From the NCBI GenBank assembly GCA_964424335.1, contig CAYRIY010000009.1, positions 1 to 57,599 on the forward strand: a DNA stretch of 57,599 nucleotides. The letters run 5' to 3'. Of the stretch, positions 42,660 to 51,448 are shown piece after piece. Position 1 is the first letter of the stretch, and each line of letters opens with the position of its first letter. The translations under genes and the position numbers were made by a program. The notes under the pieces were generated by a model. It was given only the letters and a program-made list of their open reading frames with translations. It had not been told where the DNA came from and did no database searches. Origin of the DNA: CAYRIY01 sp964424335. Lineage in GTDB: Bacteria > Bacillota > Limnochordia > DTU080 > RSA5.

Positions 42660-43850
42660 TCAGGTGCGGAACAAGACCGATTCCCGCTTAAAAAGTTGCG
42701 ATGTGACCGCAAGTGCCAGCACGATCCAAACGAGCAGGGAAACCGCTGTGACGCCGACGTGGTTCCAGTCGACCGAGTCCAGCAGGGCCTCTTTGAAAAC
42801 GAAGATCGCGTTGATCACCGGCACGTAGAAAAGTGCGGCGGACGCCTCGCTTGGATCGACAAACTGCGTCATCACGCCGGGAATGACGACGGCGATGGAC
42901 AGCGGCGAAAGATACCCTTGCGCTTCCCGAAACGAACGAGCGACCGAGCTGAGCGCGAGCTGGATCGCGCTGAAGAATGCGGCAAGCAGTACCGATATCC
43001 CGACGATCAACATGGCGTTGCCGAGGTTGATGGAAAACTTGGCGTCGGCGCCCACGCCCATGACCGCCTCAGGCTTGATGAGGAACGCGGCGTACATGCC
43101 AATCAAAGCGATGCCTCCGGCGACGACGGACGTGAGCAACACGGCCACGTACTTCCCCGCGACGAGCGATCCCCGACTCGGGGGAGCCGCAAGCAGGGGT
43201 TCGAGTGTGCCGCGCTCTTTTTCCCCAGCGACGCCGTCGATGGCGGCGTACATCCCCCCGAGCACGACCCAAACCGCCAGCATCATGGGCATGATCATCG
43301 CGAGAAAATAGCCTCCGATCCGCTCCTCAGGCGCGACGTTGCGGGACGTGGCGGTGAGGGGCGTGAGGATCGAGGGGTCGATGCCGCGCTCTAGCAATCG
43401 CTCGGCAACGACGCGCTGCGCGTACGCGGCAACCACGGCTTCGAGCCGCGCCCGAGCGACCTCGGACGCAGGACTGGACGCGTCGTACTCGATCACGACG
43501 TCGAGCCCGTCCCCGCTCGTCCCCTGCATGCCGGGACTGACGCGGATTACGGCCTTGATCGCCCCGGCGGCAAGCGCCCGATCCGGGTCGTCGACCGTTG
43601 ACACGCTGAGGCCTCCGGATTGCGCGATCATCGTCTCGAGGCCCGGCGCGTGCTCGCCGCCGACTACGGCGATCACAGGCGGCGAACTTGCGATGCGCTG
43701 ATTTTGGTTTTCGATCGCCGTGGGCGCTGCGATCAAGAGAAGCGGCACCATCAACAATGGAATGACGACCATCGTGAGCCAGGTCCGTCGATCTCTCAAC
43801 GTGTTGGTCAGTTCGTGGGTGAATACGGTCCAACTGTCTCGAATGCTCAC
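42660..43850 (-). CDS. natB: ABC-2 type permease (NatB-like)
   Basis: 396-aa membrane protein. An N-terminal helix (WLTMVVIPLLMVPLLLIAA), a large extracytoplasmic domain at about 45-180 and then five or six helices match NatB-type Na+ efflux permeases. GEKERGTLEPLLAAPPSRGSL cut to its core, EKERGTLEPLLA, is the hallmark cytoplasmic motif. It overlaps natA by 4 nt (ATGA), so they form a two-gene exporter. Sodium efflux is inferred from family resemblance. Confidence 0.85.
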   Translation of the reverse strand: MSIRDSWTVFTHELTNTLRDRRTWLTMVVIPLLMVPLLLIAAPTAIENQNQRIASSPPVIAVVGGEHAPGLETMIAQSGGLSVSTVDDPDRALAAGAIKAVIRVSPGMQGTSGDGLDVVIEYDASSPASEVARARLEAVVAAYAQRVVAERLLERGIDPSILTPLTATSRNVAPEERIGGYFLAMIMPMMLAVWVVLGGMYAAIDGVAGEKERGTLEPLLAAPPSRGSLVAGKYVAVLLTSVVAGGIALIGMYAAFLIKPEAVMGVGADAKFSINLGNAMLIVGISVLLAAFFSAIQLALSSVARSFREAQGYLSPLSIAVVIPGVMTQFVDPSEASAALFYVPVINAIFVFKEALLDSVDWNHVGVTAVSLLVWIVLALAVTSQLFKRESVLFRT

Positions 43851-44566
43851 GCGCGGCCACCTACCAATCCCACAAAGGCCTCTTCAAAGCTTTCGCTTTG
43901 GGCCTCTTCCAACAGCTCGGCAATCGTACCGAGCGCCGCAAGCTTTCCCTTGTGGATGACACCGACTCGGTCGCAGAGCTTTTCGACCTCGGTCATGATG
44001 TGGCTCGAAAAGATGATGGTCTTCCCTTGTCTTTTGGCATCGGCGACGAAGTCGTGGACCAAGCGGGCGGCGGTTACATCGAGCCCTGAGGTGGGTTCGT
44101 CCATAAACAGGATCGGCGGATCGTGTACGACGGAGCGCGCGATGACGACCTTTTGCCGCATGCCTTTGGAAAATTGGCCGGCCCGACGATCTGCGTACTC
44201 GCGCATCGAAAACGTGTCGAGCAATTCGTCGATCCGCTTTTCGAGCTCGGCGCCCCCAAGGCCGTGGAGCTTGCCGAAATAGCGGATGTTCTCCCGCGCC
44301 GTGAGGCGGTCGTACACGCCTCCCTCAAATAGGATCCCGACGCTGCGACGCACGTCCTCCGGCCGCTCGAGCAGGTTGATGCCGCCGATTGTCGCCTCCC
44401 CTGCCGTCGGCCGCAACAGCGTGGCCAGCATTCTGAGCGTCGTCGTCTTACCTGCGCCGTTTTCGCCGAGGAGGCCGAAGACCTCGCCCCGGCCCACGTC
44501 GAAGGAGACGTCATCCACGGCCGTGACGGCGCCAAAGCGTTTAGTAAGACCGCGAACCGAAATCAT
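43847..44566 (-). CDS. natA: ABC exporter ATP-binding protein (NatA-like)
   Basis: 239-aa ATPase: Walker A GENGAGKTTTLRML, signature FSKGMRQKVVIARS, Walker B ILFMDEPTSGLD and H-loop SSHIMTEV. ATG at 44566 follows AAAGGGA by 7 nt; the frame is open to 44629. It pairs with the NatB-like permease downstream through a 4-nt overlap. It is preceded by the sulP gene in the same direction, 68 nt away, and may be cotranscribed. Confidence 0.88.
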   Translation of the reverse strand: MISVRGLTKRFGAVTAVDDVSFDVGRGEVFGLLGENGAGKTTTLRMLATLLRPTAGEATIGGINLLERPEDVRRSVGILFEGGVYDRLTARENIRYFGKLHGLGGAELEKRIDELLDTFSMREYADRRAGQFSKGMRQKVVIARSVVHDPPILFMDEPTSGLDVTAARLVHDFVADAKRQGKTIIFSSHIMTEVEKLCDRVGVIHKGKLAALGTIAELLEEAQSESFEEAFVGLVGGRA

Positions 44567-44634
44567 GCCAAAATCCCTTTCTACCTTCCTGAAACCTTGT
44601 GAAGCCTCGCCCTCTTGGGCCTCGACCAAAAGGC

Positions 44635-46152
44635 CTACGAGGCGATTGCGGGAACCAACTCTTCTGCCCGATCGATCACGATGTACGGGTCCTTGCCATC
44701 CTGCGTCGAGAGCGCCCGCAGGAGCGCCTTGGCCTCATTGTCAAGACCAAAGACGACCAGCCTGCCGCCACTGCTTTTAAGGCGCGTCGCCAGCTTGTGG
44801 AGCATGATCGCCCCCGTGGCGTCGATCAATGGCACCCGCCGCATGTCGAGGACCAATACGTCTTTTTGCGGACATGCTTCAAACCGCTCGAGCAGATCCT
44901 CCGCCACGCCAAAAAAGAGGGGGCCGTTTACGGCGTGAATGACGACGTTCTCGGCATGGATCGGTCGACCTTGGTCCGAGATGATGAGGTCGGGCTCCTT
45001 GAGCGGTTGCTTGGTCAATCGGAGCGTAAAGAGCAACATCGCCAGGCCAAAGCCGATCCCGACGGCGATCGTGAGGTCCGCCAGGACCGTCAGAGCGAGC
45101 GTCACCAAGAGCACGGCCCGGTAGTGGGCCGGCGCCTTTGGAATGAGCTTGATCCCTTCCCACTCGACCATCCAGATGGCCGTTACCATCAGTATTCCCG
45201 CGAGGGCCGAAAGCGGCACGTACTTGGCGAGAGGCGCGAGGAACAAGACTACGAGCAGCAGGATCACGCTGTGAATCATTCCGGTCCACGGCGTGCGCGC
45301 CCCGCTCCGGACGGCGACGCCGGTCCGCGCTACCGCGCCGGTGACCGGGACGCCGCCAAACATCGCCGAGACGAGGTTGCCGACGCCCTGGCCGATCAAC
45401 TCTTTATTGGAATTGTGGCGGGTGCCCATCATGTTGTCGGCCACCGTCGCCGACAAGAGGCCCTCGATCGACCCGAGGAGGCAGATCGTGACCGCGGCCC
45501 CAAAACTTGCGGTAAACATGTCAAAGCTCGGCCAGATCAACCCCGGAACCGGCAGCGTACGGGGGACGCCTTCCACCGTCGGCCCTCCGATCAGGGCGTT
45601 GGCCACGATGCCTGCGAACAGGCCGATCAGAGCCGCCGGGCTCTTGGGCCACAGGAGCCTAGCGAGCATCATCGCCCCGCCCGCCGCGAGGCCCACGACG
45701 GGCGCGAGCAAAAACGTGCCGATCTGACTTTGAAAGATGACGACTGCGATCCCCGAGGTAAAACCGACAATCAAACAGTGGGGAAGGAACTTGATCAAGC
45801 GCCCCGCCTTGGCATACCCGAGCGCGATCTGCATGATCCCGGCCATCAGGCCCGCCAGCATCATGCCCTCCAACCCGTGGCGCGCCGTGATGTCCATCAG
45901 CACGACGGCCATCGCGCCCGTGGGACCCGTAATGTTCACTCGAGACCCGCCAAAGAACGAAGCGAAGAATCCGCCGAAAATGGCGGCGTACAGACCTGCC
46001 GCCGCCGTAGCCCCGGAGGCTAAGCCGAAGGCGATGGCGAGCGGCAATGCCACGACGGCTACCGTTACCCCTGCAACCAGATCCTGCGTCGTGGGAGGAC
46101 CTACCTGCCTGAAGTACGCAAACAACCGGTCGAAAGCATTTCGGTTCCGCAA
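44635..46152 (-). CDS. SulP family anion transporter with STAS domain
   Basis: 505-aa membrane protein of the SLC26/SulP family with 12 or more hydrophobic segments. DLVAGVTVAVVALPLAIAFG cut to its core GVTVAVVALPLAIAFG is the first-helix signature; GPTGAMAVVL, GFTSGIAVVIFQSQ and the STAS domain at about 405-505 (VLVLDMRRVPLIDATGAIML) follow. It could carry sulfate, bicarbonate or other anions; sulfate would suit the assimilation operon, which is 8 kb away. TTG at 46152 follows AGGAGA; the frame is open to 46317 but that part contains the promoter. Confidence 0.88.
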   Translation of the reverse strand: MRNRNAFDRLFAYFRQVGPPTTQDLVAGVTVAVVALPLAIAFGLASGATAAAGLYAAIFGGFFASFFGGSRVNITGPTGAMAVVLMDITARHGLEGMMLAGLMAGIMQIALGYAKAGRLIKFLPHCLIVGFTSGIAVVIFQSQIGTFLLAPVVGLAAGGAMMLARLLWPKSPAALIGLFAGIVANALIGGPTVEGVPRTLPVPGLIWPSFDMFTASFGAAVTICLLGSIEGLLSATVADNMMGTRHNSNKELIGQGVGNLVSAMFGGVPVTGAVARTGVAVRSGARTPWTGMIHSVILLLVVLFLAPLAKYVPLSALAGILMVTAIWMVEWEGIKLIPKAPAHYRAVLLVTLALTVLADLTIAVGIGFGLAMLLFTLRLTKQPLKEPDLIISDQGRPIHAENVVIHAVNGPLFFGVAEDLLERFEACPQKDVLVLDMRRVPLIDATGAIMLHKLATRLKSSGGRLVVFGLDNEAKALLRALSTQDGKDPYIVIDRAEELVPAIAS

Positions 46153-46221
46153 GTTGATTACTTCTCCTATTTGTGCGGTTTGTTCGACAATTGAAAGCCG
46201 CAGTCGTGGTACAACAGCCCT

Positions 46222-46250
46222 ATTATACGACTGGTAAAATCCCCTGTAAA
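46222..46250 (-). promoter_or_regulatory. Sigma-A promoter of the SulP gene
   Basis: On the minus strand TTTACA (46250-46245), a 17-nt spacer and a perfect TATAAT (46227-46222), 70 nt before the TTG start. Confidence 0.75.
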
Positions 46251-46319
46251 TGGGCGGTAAAGGAGCGCGAGCCAACATTAGCGAACCTGTGAACATTCTT
46301 GAAACTGGAGGGCCCAACG

Positions 46320-47876
46320 TTGCTGAAACTAATCGTATTCCTGGGCGGAGCTGCCCTCATGGCGCTCGAAATGGTCGGAAGCCGCGTGCTTGCGCCCCAC
46401 TTCGGCAGCTCGATCTTTGTATGGGGCAGTCTGATCAGCATTTTCCTCACCGCGCTCAGCATTGGCAACTACCTGGGAGGGGCCCTGGCAGACCGGCGAC
46501 CGCACATTGCGGGTCTGGGCGCGATGATGGTGTTGCCGGGCCTTTGGATCTGGCTCCTGCCCTTCTTTGCCACTCAGGTCAACGACTGGGTCGCATCGCT
46601 CGCGCTCGGCGCACGCTTTTCCCCGCTCGCCGCCTCGGTGATCCTGTTCGCGCTCCCCAGCATCTTCCTTGGCACGCTCTCACCGTATGCCATTCGACTC
46701 GAAGTCCGCACCTTAGAGTCGGTCGGCAACACGGCCGGACGCCTGTATGCGCTTTCGACGGCAGGCAGCATCGTGGGGACGCTTGTCGCCTCGTTCTTCT
46801 TTATACCGTCGATCGGCGTCCGCAACATCCTTCACTTGCTCGGCCTCGTCCTCCTCGCCTTGGCCGGCCTGGCGTTTGCGGCGTCGTATTGGGGCGCGAA
46901 GGCGGAGTCCGGGAAAGGAGCAAAGGGCGCTCGCTCCGCCAAAAAGCGGCCTCCCGGCTCCGGCCCGGCCATTCTACTTGGGATCGTCGTCCTGGCCCTA
47001 GCCATCTCGACCCGTTGGGCCACCTCCTCCCCCGGCGTGCTTTACGAGACGGACAGCTTGTACCACAAGATCATCGTGCGGGACGAAGGACGAGTGCGCC
47101 ACCTGCACTTCGACAATTCAAACCAGAGCGCCATGAACCTGGACAACCCCGACCTGCAGGTGTTTGAGTACACTCGCTACCTACACCTGCCCATGCTTTT
47201 TGCGCCCGACACCAAGAGCGCGCTCTTTGTCGGCCTCGGGGGCGGATCGGTCCCCAAGCGCTACTTGCGAGACTACCCCGACGTGACGATCGACGCCGTC
47301 GAGCTCGACCCCGAGGTGATCTACGTCGCCCGGGAGTACTTCGCTCTGCCTGATGACGAGCGGCTAAAGGTCCACAGTCAGGATGGACGGCTCTTCGTCA
47401 AGCAGACTGACCTGCAGTACGACCTGATCATGCTCGATGCGTACTTCGCGGAGTCGATCCCCTTTCACTTGACGACGAAGGAGTTTCTCGAGGAGGTGAG
47501 GGCGCGCCTTGCCCCCGACGGTGTGGTAGCGGCAAACCTGATCGGGGCGCTGGGCGGCGAGCGAAGCCGGCTCTTTCGCTCGATGTTGCGCACATACGAG
47601 GACGTATTCCCGAGCGTATACGTCTTCCCCGTGGGGCCGTTTCGGGGCGCGACCGACCCGTTCGTCCGCAACATCATCGTCATCGCCACACTGTCGGAGG
47701 AGCGGCTCAGCCGGCGCGATCTGGAGCTCAGAGCGATCGAGGCGGGTCAAAGGGGTGGGCTGGGGATCGACGTCACGCCGTACCTTGCGAATCTAATCGA
47801 AAGCGAGATACCGACCGCGGACGTGCCGGTTTTGACCGACGACTACGCGCCGGTCGACAGTTTGCAACACTTTTAG
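46320..47876 (+). CDS. Fused membrane/spermidine-synthase-like protein
   Basis: 518-aa fusion. Residues 1 to about 240 hold seven or eight membrane helices of the type found in fused MFS/spermidine synthases (GGAALMALEMVGSRVLAP, FLGTLSPYAIRL). Residues 240-518 are a Rossmann methyltransferase-like domain: LFVGLGGGSVPKRYL, IDAVELDPEVIYVA, HSQDGRLF and LIMLDAYFAESIPFHL. Polyamine synthesis is not assured; many such fusions are uncharacterised. TTG at 46320 follows GGAGGG by 8 nt. It is convergent with the ABC-2 operon, 4 nt from its stop. Confidence 0.85.
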   Translation: MLKLIVFLGGAALMALEMVGSRVLAPHFGSSIFVWGSLISIFLTALSIGNYLGGALADRRPHIAGLGAMMVLPGLWIWLLPFFATQVNDWVASLALGARFSPLAASVILFALPSIFLGTLSPYAIRLEVRTLESVGNTAGRLYALSTAGSIVGTLVASFFFIPSIGVRNILHLLGLVLLALAGLAFAASYWGAKAESGKGAKGARSAKKRPPGSGPAILLGIVVLALAISTRWATSSPGVLYETDSLYHKIIVRDEGRVRHLHFDNSNQSAMNLDNPDLQVFEYTRYLHLPMLFAPDTKSALFVGLGGGSVPKRYLRDYPDVTIDAVELDPEVIYVAREYFALPDDERLKVHSQDGRLFVKQTDLQYDLIMLDAYFAESIPFHLTTKEFLEEVRARLAPDGVVAANLIGALGGERSRLFRSMLRTYEDVFPSVYVFPVGPFRGATDPFVRNIIVIATLSEERLSRRDLELRAIEAGQRGGLGIDVTPYLANLIESEIPTADVPVLTDDYAPVDSLQHF

Positions 47877-47880
47877 GCTC

Positions 47881-48669
47881 TCAGCTCGACGCGCTGGTGT
47901 ATGAGGCAACGCCGTAGCGCCAAAGCCGCGAGGCGCCGTACAGCGCGAGCGCTGCCGCAAGCGCGAAGCCGACGAGAGCGACCCAGCTTTGACCCGTGAC
48001 GAAGCCTTTGGCGGGAAAGGTGGTGATGATCGCAACCGGTATGAGGTATCCGATGAGGGCCCGCAGCCATCCGGGATAGATCTCCATGGGATACCTGCCC
48101 GCCTCGAAGAGCGACCAAAAGATTTGCGTGACGTTTTCGATCCGGACAAACCAAAAGACGAACGTGATCATCACGAGCCAAAAGGCGTAGAGGATCGTAA
48201 GGCCGCAAGCCAGGGAGAAGCCGTAGACCAAAACCTGCCCAAGGCCAAATTCGGACGAAGCCCGCACGACGCCGACGGTCGCTACGACCGCGCCCAGCGC
48301 CGACTCGGCCAGATGCGGCACGGCGATGCGTCGAAAACTTGCGAGGAACTGACCGTTCGCAGGTTTGGTGAGGAGAAAGTCGAGCGTGCCTGACTGCACT
48401 TCCTCGACGAAGCGCTGGAAGTTGGGCGCGAACACGGCCCGGACGACGCCCCCCACGATGTGGAACGTGCCGATCAACACGATCACCTGGTCGAGCGACC
48501 AGCCGCTGATCGAATCGGTATTTGAAAAGATGATCCACAGCCCCGCCGCCACGCTTGCGAGCGAATAGACGGTCATCAATAGGCGCGACCAAAATTCGGC
48601 CCGGTACGCAGCGTCGTCCTGGAGCGACAACGTGAGAAAGAGCCACACGAGGCGAAGGTGCCGGATCAT
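47881..48669 (-). CDS. ABC-2 family permease, second subunit
   Basis: 262-aa membrane protein with six hydrophobic segments. VQSGTLDFLLTKPANGQFLASF cut to GTLDFLLTKP is the characteristic cytoplasmic loop of the PF06182-type permeases, which occur as pairs. ATG at 48669 overlaps the end of the first permease gene by 4 nt; a longer frame to 48771 would overlap it more. It would form a heterodimeric channel with that protein. Substrate unknown. Confidence 0.83.
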   Translation of the reverse strand: MIRHLRLVWLFLTLSLQDDAAYRAEFWSRLLMTVYSLASVAAGLWIIFSNTDSISGWSLDQVIVLIGTFHIVGGVVRAVFAPNFQRFVEEVQSGTLDFLLTKPANGQFLASFRRIAVPHLAESALGAVVATVGVVRASSEFGLGQVLVYGFSLACGLTILYAFWLVMITFVFWFVRIENVTQIFWSLFEAGRYPMEIYPGWLRALIGYLIPVAIITTFPAKGFVTGQSWVALVGFALAAALALYGASRLWRYGVASYTSASS

Positions 48670-49475
48670 GCGCCCACCGCCCCGTACCGCCGCAGGCCCG
48701 CTCGCCAGAGCAACCGATAGCCGACGAAAAAGACGACGGACCACGCTACGGACTTGAATATGCCGCTCCACACCGCATCGATCGCCACAGTGCCCGTAGC
48801 TACTTCGATCGGAAACCCGAGGATGTAGTAGAACGGCAGAAACGCCGAGATCTGCCCGAGCAGCGGCGGCAAGAATGCGACCGGCGCCAGTCCCCCGCCG
48901 ACCAAAAAGCTCAAAGCCTCGCTCAGATCAAAGATCGAGTCCGCCCGCACCGTCCAAAAGGCGAGCATGGCAAAGACTTGCGTCCAAAGAAACTCGAGCG
49001 CGGCAGCGCACGCCAGCGCCACGAGAAAAAGGAGCGCCCGTGAAAGCGAAATGGAGAACTCCGGGCGGAAGTACAAAAACATGCCGGTCCAAATCGGGAT
49101 CAGCCAGATGAGGTTGACGGCCTTGAACGCCACATTGCTTGCCACGATGTGGTGTGACGGGTCGAAGGGCTTTAATAGGCGCGCCGAGAGCGTCCCCGTC
49201 CGAATGAGGTAGCCAAACTCATAGGCCTGCCAGGCCGCAATAAAGTGGTAGACGATCGACTGAATCAAAAAGTAGAGGACGATGTCATTGCCGTCGTAGC
49301 CGGCAATGGAACCGTTGGCCTCCTGAATCGAACGCCAGACGGAAAGGTGGATGATGGGGCCGGCAAGCGACCAGAGCGTCCAAAGAAAGACGGACGCCCG
49401 ATACTGGAGCATCTCACTCCAGCGGGCAACGAGCAGCGCCCGGTAACTTGCAAGAAACCGGTGCACTGGATTCAT
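48666..49475 (-). CDS. ABC-2 family permease, first subunit
   Basis: 269-aa membrane protein. RTGTLSARLLKPFDPSHHIV cut to GTLSARLLKPFD is the same loop motif as in the partner permease, and MLQYRASVFLWTLWSL is the typical first helix. Six helices are predicted. It overlaps both neighbours by 4 nt (ATGA), so ATPase and both permeases are made from one message. Families of this type have been linked to export of drugs or polysaccharides; the cargo is unknown here. Confidence 0.83.
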   Translation of the reverse strand: MNPVHRFLASYRALLVARWSEMLQYRASVFLWTLWSLAGPIIHLSVWRSIQEANGSIAGYDGNDIVLYFLIQSIVYHFIAAWQAYEFGYLIRTGTLSARLLKPFDPSHHIVASNVAFKAVNLIWLIPIWTGMFLYFRPEFSISLSRALLFLVALACAAALEFLWTQVFAMLAFWTVRADSIFDLSEALSFLVGGGLAPVAFLPPLLGQISAFLPFYYILGFPIEVATGTVAIDAVWSGIFKSVAWSVVFFVGYRLLWRAGLRRYGAVGA

Positions 49476-50467
49476 GCCCGCTCGACCCCCTCTTGGAACA
49501 CCCGCTCGATCACGTCCTCCACGGGCGGATCTTCGACGGTGAGATCGGTCACGGGCAACTCGGACAAAAGCCGCGCCGTCACGCGCGGCGTCTCGTCTTT
49601 GGCCACCTGAAGCAGGAGTTTTCTTTCTTCCAAATCGACGACCGAGCCGAATGCGGAGGCGGCCTCCCTGGTAATCGGGCTGCTCAGCGCGACATTCAAC
49701 ACCTTAAAAGGCGCCGTGCGGGCCACCAACTCGCTCAAGGCCCCGTCAAACATGATCTGCCCGTGATGGATGATTACCACACGCTGGCAGAGGTTTTCGA
49801 TGTCGGCCATGTAATGGCTCGTGAGTAGGACGCACGCCTGAAAGCGCTCGTTGTACTCGCGGATGAACTGGCGGATGCGGCTTTGCATCGTGACATCGAG
49901 GCCAAGCGTGGGCTCGTCCAAAAACAGGACGCGGGGCTTATGGAGGAGGGCGGCGACGAGCTCGCACTTCATCCGTTCGCCGAGCGAAAGGTTGCGCACG
50001 GGTTTGTCATAGAGCCCCTCGAGGTCGAGGAGCTCTGTGAACTCACCCAGTGTCCTACGAAACTCGGCATCGCTCACGCCATAGATCGCCCGGTTCATCA
50101 AGAACGTATCCATGGCCGGGATGTCCCAGATCAGTTGGTTCTTTTGCCCCATGACGAGCGTGATTTGCCGTAAGAATTCGCTGTCGCGCTTCCAAGGTTC
50201 AAAGCCCAGCACGCTCACACGGCCCGACGTCGGATGCAAAAGGCCTGAAAGCATCTTGAGCGTCGTGGTCTTTCCCGCGCCGTTCGGTCCCAAAAAGCCT
50301 ACGATCTCACCGTGCGCGATGGAGAACGACACGTCCTTCACCGCCGTGATCGTCCGGTACCTGCGCTTGAACAAGCTGCCGACGGACGCCGCGAATCCCC
50401 CTTCGCGCACGGGGACCCGGTACTCCTTGGTAAGCGATCTGGCTTCAACAATCATCGGTGCACTCAT
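49472..50467 (-). CDS. ABC transporter ATP-binding protein of the ABC-2 operon
   Basis: 331-aa ATPase. Walker A GPNGAGKTTTLKML, signature LSLGERMKCELVAALL, Walker B VLFLDEPTLGLD and H-loop LTSHYMADI are present. The LSLGERMK form of the signature is typical of ATPases paired with PF06182 permeases. A C-terminal region of about 90 residues follows. The ribosome binding site before ATG 50467 is weak. A possible promoter TTGAGT-17-TATAGG (50510-50482) would give a very short leader. ATG at 50455 is an alternative start. Confidence 0.87.
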   Translation of the reverse strand: MSAPMIVEARSLTKEYRVPVREGGFAASVGSLFKRRYRTITAVKDVSFSIAHGEIVGFLGPNGAGKTTTLKMLSGLLHPTSGRVSVLGFEPWKRDSEFLRQITLVMGQKNQLIWDIPAMDTFLMNRAIYGVSDAEFRRTLGEFTELLDLEGLYDKPVRNLSLGERMKCELVAALLHKPRVLFLDEPTLGLDVTMQSRIRQFIREYNERFQACVLLTSHYMADIENLCQRVVIIHHGQIMFDGALSELVARTAPFKVLNVALSSPITREAASAFGSVVDLEERKLLLQVAKDETPRVTARLLSELPVTDLTVEDPPVEDVIERVFQEGVERA

Positions 50468-50526
50468 GATTCCGATTTTACCCTATAAATCGATCCACTC
50501 CCATACTCAAGGTTCAATGTTTCAAA

Positions 50527-51336
50527 TCAATGAGGCCCTTTCGCCTGAAACTCTTCGCCGCAAGGTCCTGCGTCCAAGTTCTCCAATACCGTGCGCGGAG
50601 CGCCGCCACGCAGGTAGAGCGGCTGGTAGTACTTGCCGATCCGCTCGCACGAGATGCCCGCGTAGTGGCAGATGAACGATCGGCGGAAGCGGTCTTTGGA
50701 CTTGTTGGGATAGGAGCCGTGGATCACGCTGCCGTTGAAGAAAAGGACGTCCCCCGGCTCCATGACGACCGGGAGTTCTTCGAGGCCTTCGGGCGGGCGA
50801 ACCAGGTGCGTCGTGAAGGATTCATTGGCGTCGGCCTCTTCAGGGCAGACGACCTCCATCCCCTGGGATCCGGGCACGACGACCAAACCGCCGTTCTCCT
50901 CATCTACGTAATCGATTGCGGTCCACGCCGCGATGCAGGTGCCAGGCTCGACTTTCAAATAGAAGTTGTCCTGATGCAGCGCTTGGCCCCTTGCTCCCGG
51001 CGGCTTGAAATAGTACATGCTCTGGGCCGCCATGGCCTCTTCACCAAAGAGAACTTCGAGCACGTCAAAGACTCGATCATCCGTCATGTACCGCATCGCA
51101 AGGTCGCTGATCCGATGGGGGTGCATCATGCGGGGGTACACCTTGAGAGGGTCGTGGGAAGTGGGATCGGAGGCAAAGCAGCCTTCGATCGAACCCCGGG
51201 CGTGCAGTTCCTCGAAGTGCTCCCTGATCGTCTCTGCCTCTTCGCGCGAGAAGAGGCCTCGCACCACGATATACCCTTGTTCGTCGAATTGCTTTTTGAG
51301 ATCGCTATCAAGCGTTCGCTCCAGCTCCAGCGCCAA
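50527..51336 (-). CDS. Phytanoyl-CoA dioxygenase family protein (PhyH-like)
   Basis: 269-aa Fe(II)/2-oxoglutarate-dependent oxygenase. The iron ligands are His and Asp in LHQDNFYL and the distal His in SVIHGSYPN; an arginine in RFRRSF would bind 2-oxoglutarate. GYIVVRGLFSREEAE is the usual N-terminal strand. TTG at 51336 is preferred because AGGAAAGGGGG lies about 8 nt upstream; the frame is open to 51390. It is divergent from an AraC regulator gene, which probably controls it. The substrate is unknown; ectoine hydroxylases are one related group, but no ectoine genes are present. Confidence 0.83.
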   Translation of the reverse strand: MALELERTLDSDLKKQFDEQGYIVVRGLFSREEAETIREHFEELHARGSIEGCFASDPTSHDPLKVYPRMMHPHRISDLAMRYMTDDRVFDVLEVLFGEEAMAAQSMYYFKPPGARGQALHQDNFYLKVEPGTCIAAWTAIDYVDEENGGLVVVPGSQGMEVVCPEEADANESFTTHLVRPPEGLEELPVVMEPGDVLFFNGSVIHGSYPNKSKDRFRRSFICHYAGISCERIGKYYQPLYLRGGAPRTVLENLDAGPCGEEFQAKGPH

Positions 51337-51373
51337 GCTCGGCGCCCCCTTTCCTGCACATTGCTTGACAAAA

Positions 51374-51408
51374 TGGACATGGCATCTCAATTTTCCTATA
51401 GTTTATAG
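51374..51408 (+). promoter_or_regulatory. Promoter with palindrome over its -10, before the AraC gene
   Basis: TGGACA (51374-51379), a 17-nt spacer and TATAGT (51397-51402). The -10 is inside the perfect palindrome CTATA-GTT-TATAG (51396-51408), a possible operator shared with the divergent phyH-like gene. Confidence 0.5.
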
Positions 51409-51448
51409 TAGGTTTGATTAGCCATCCATGGAGGCTTGAGACAATCCG

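Noticed and set aside
43327..43860. Arg-rich minus-strand frame overlapping natA/natB
   Set aside because: It is an out-of-frame shadow of two well-supported ABC genes.
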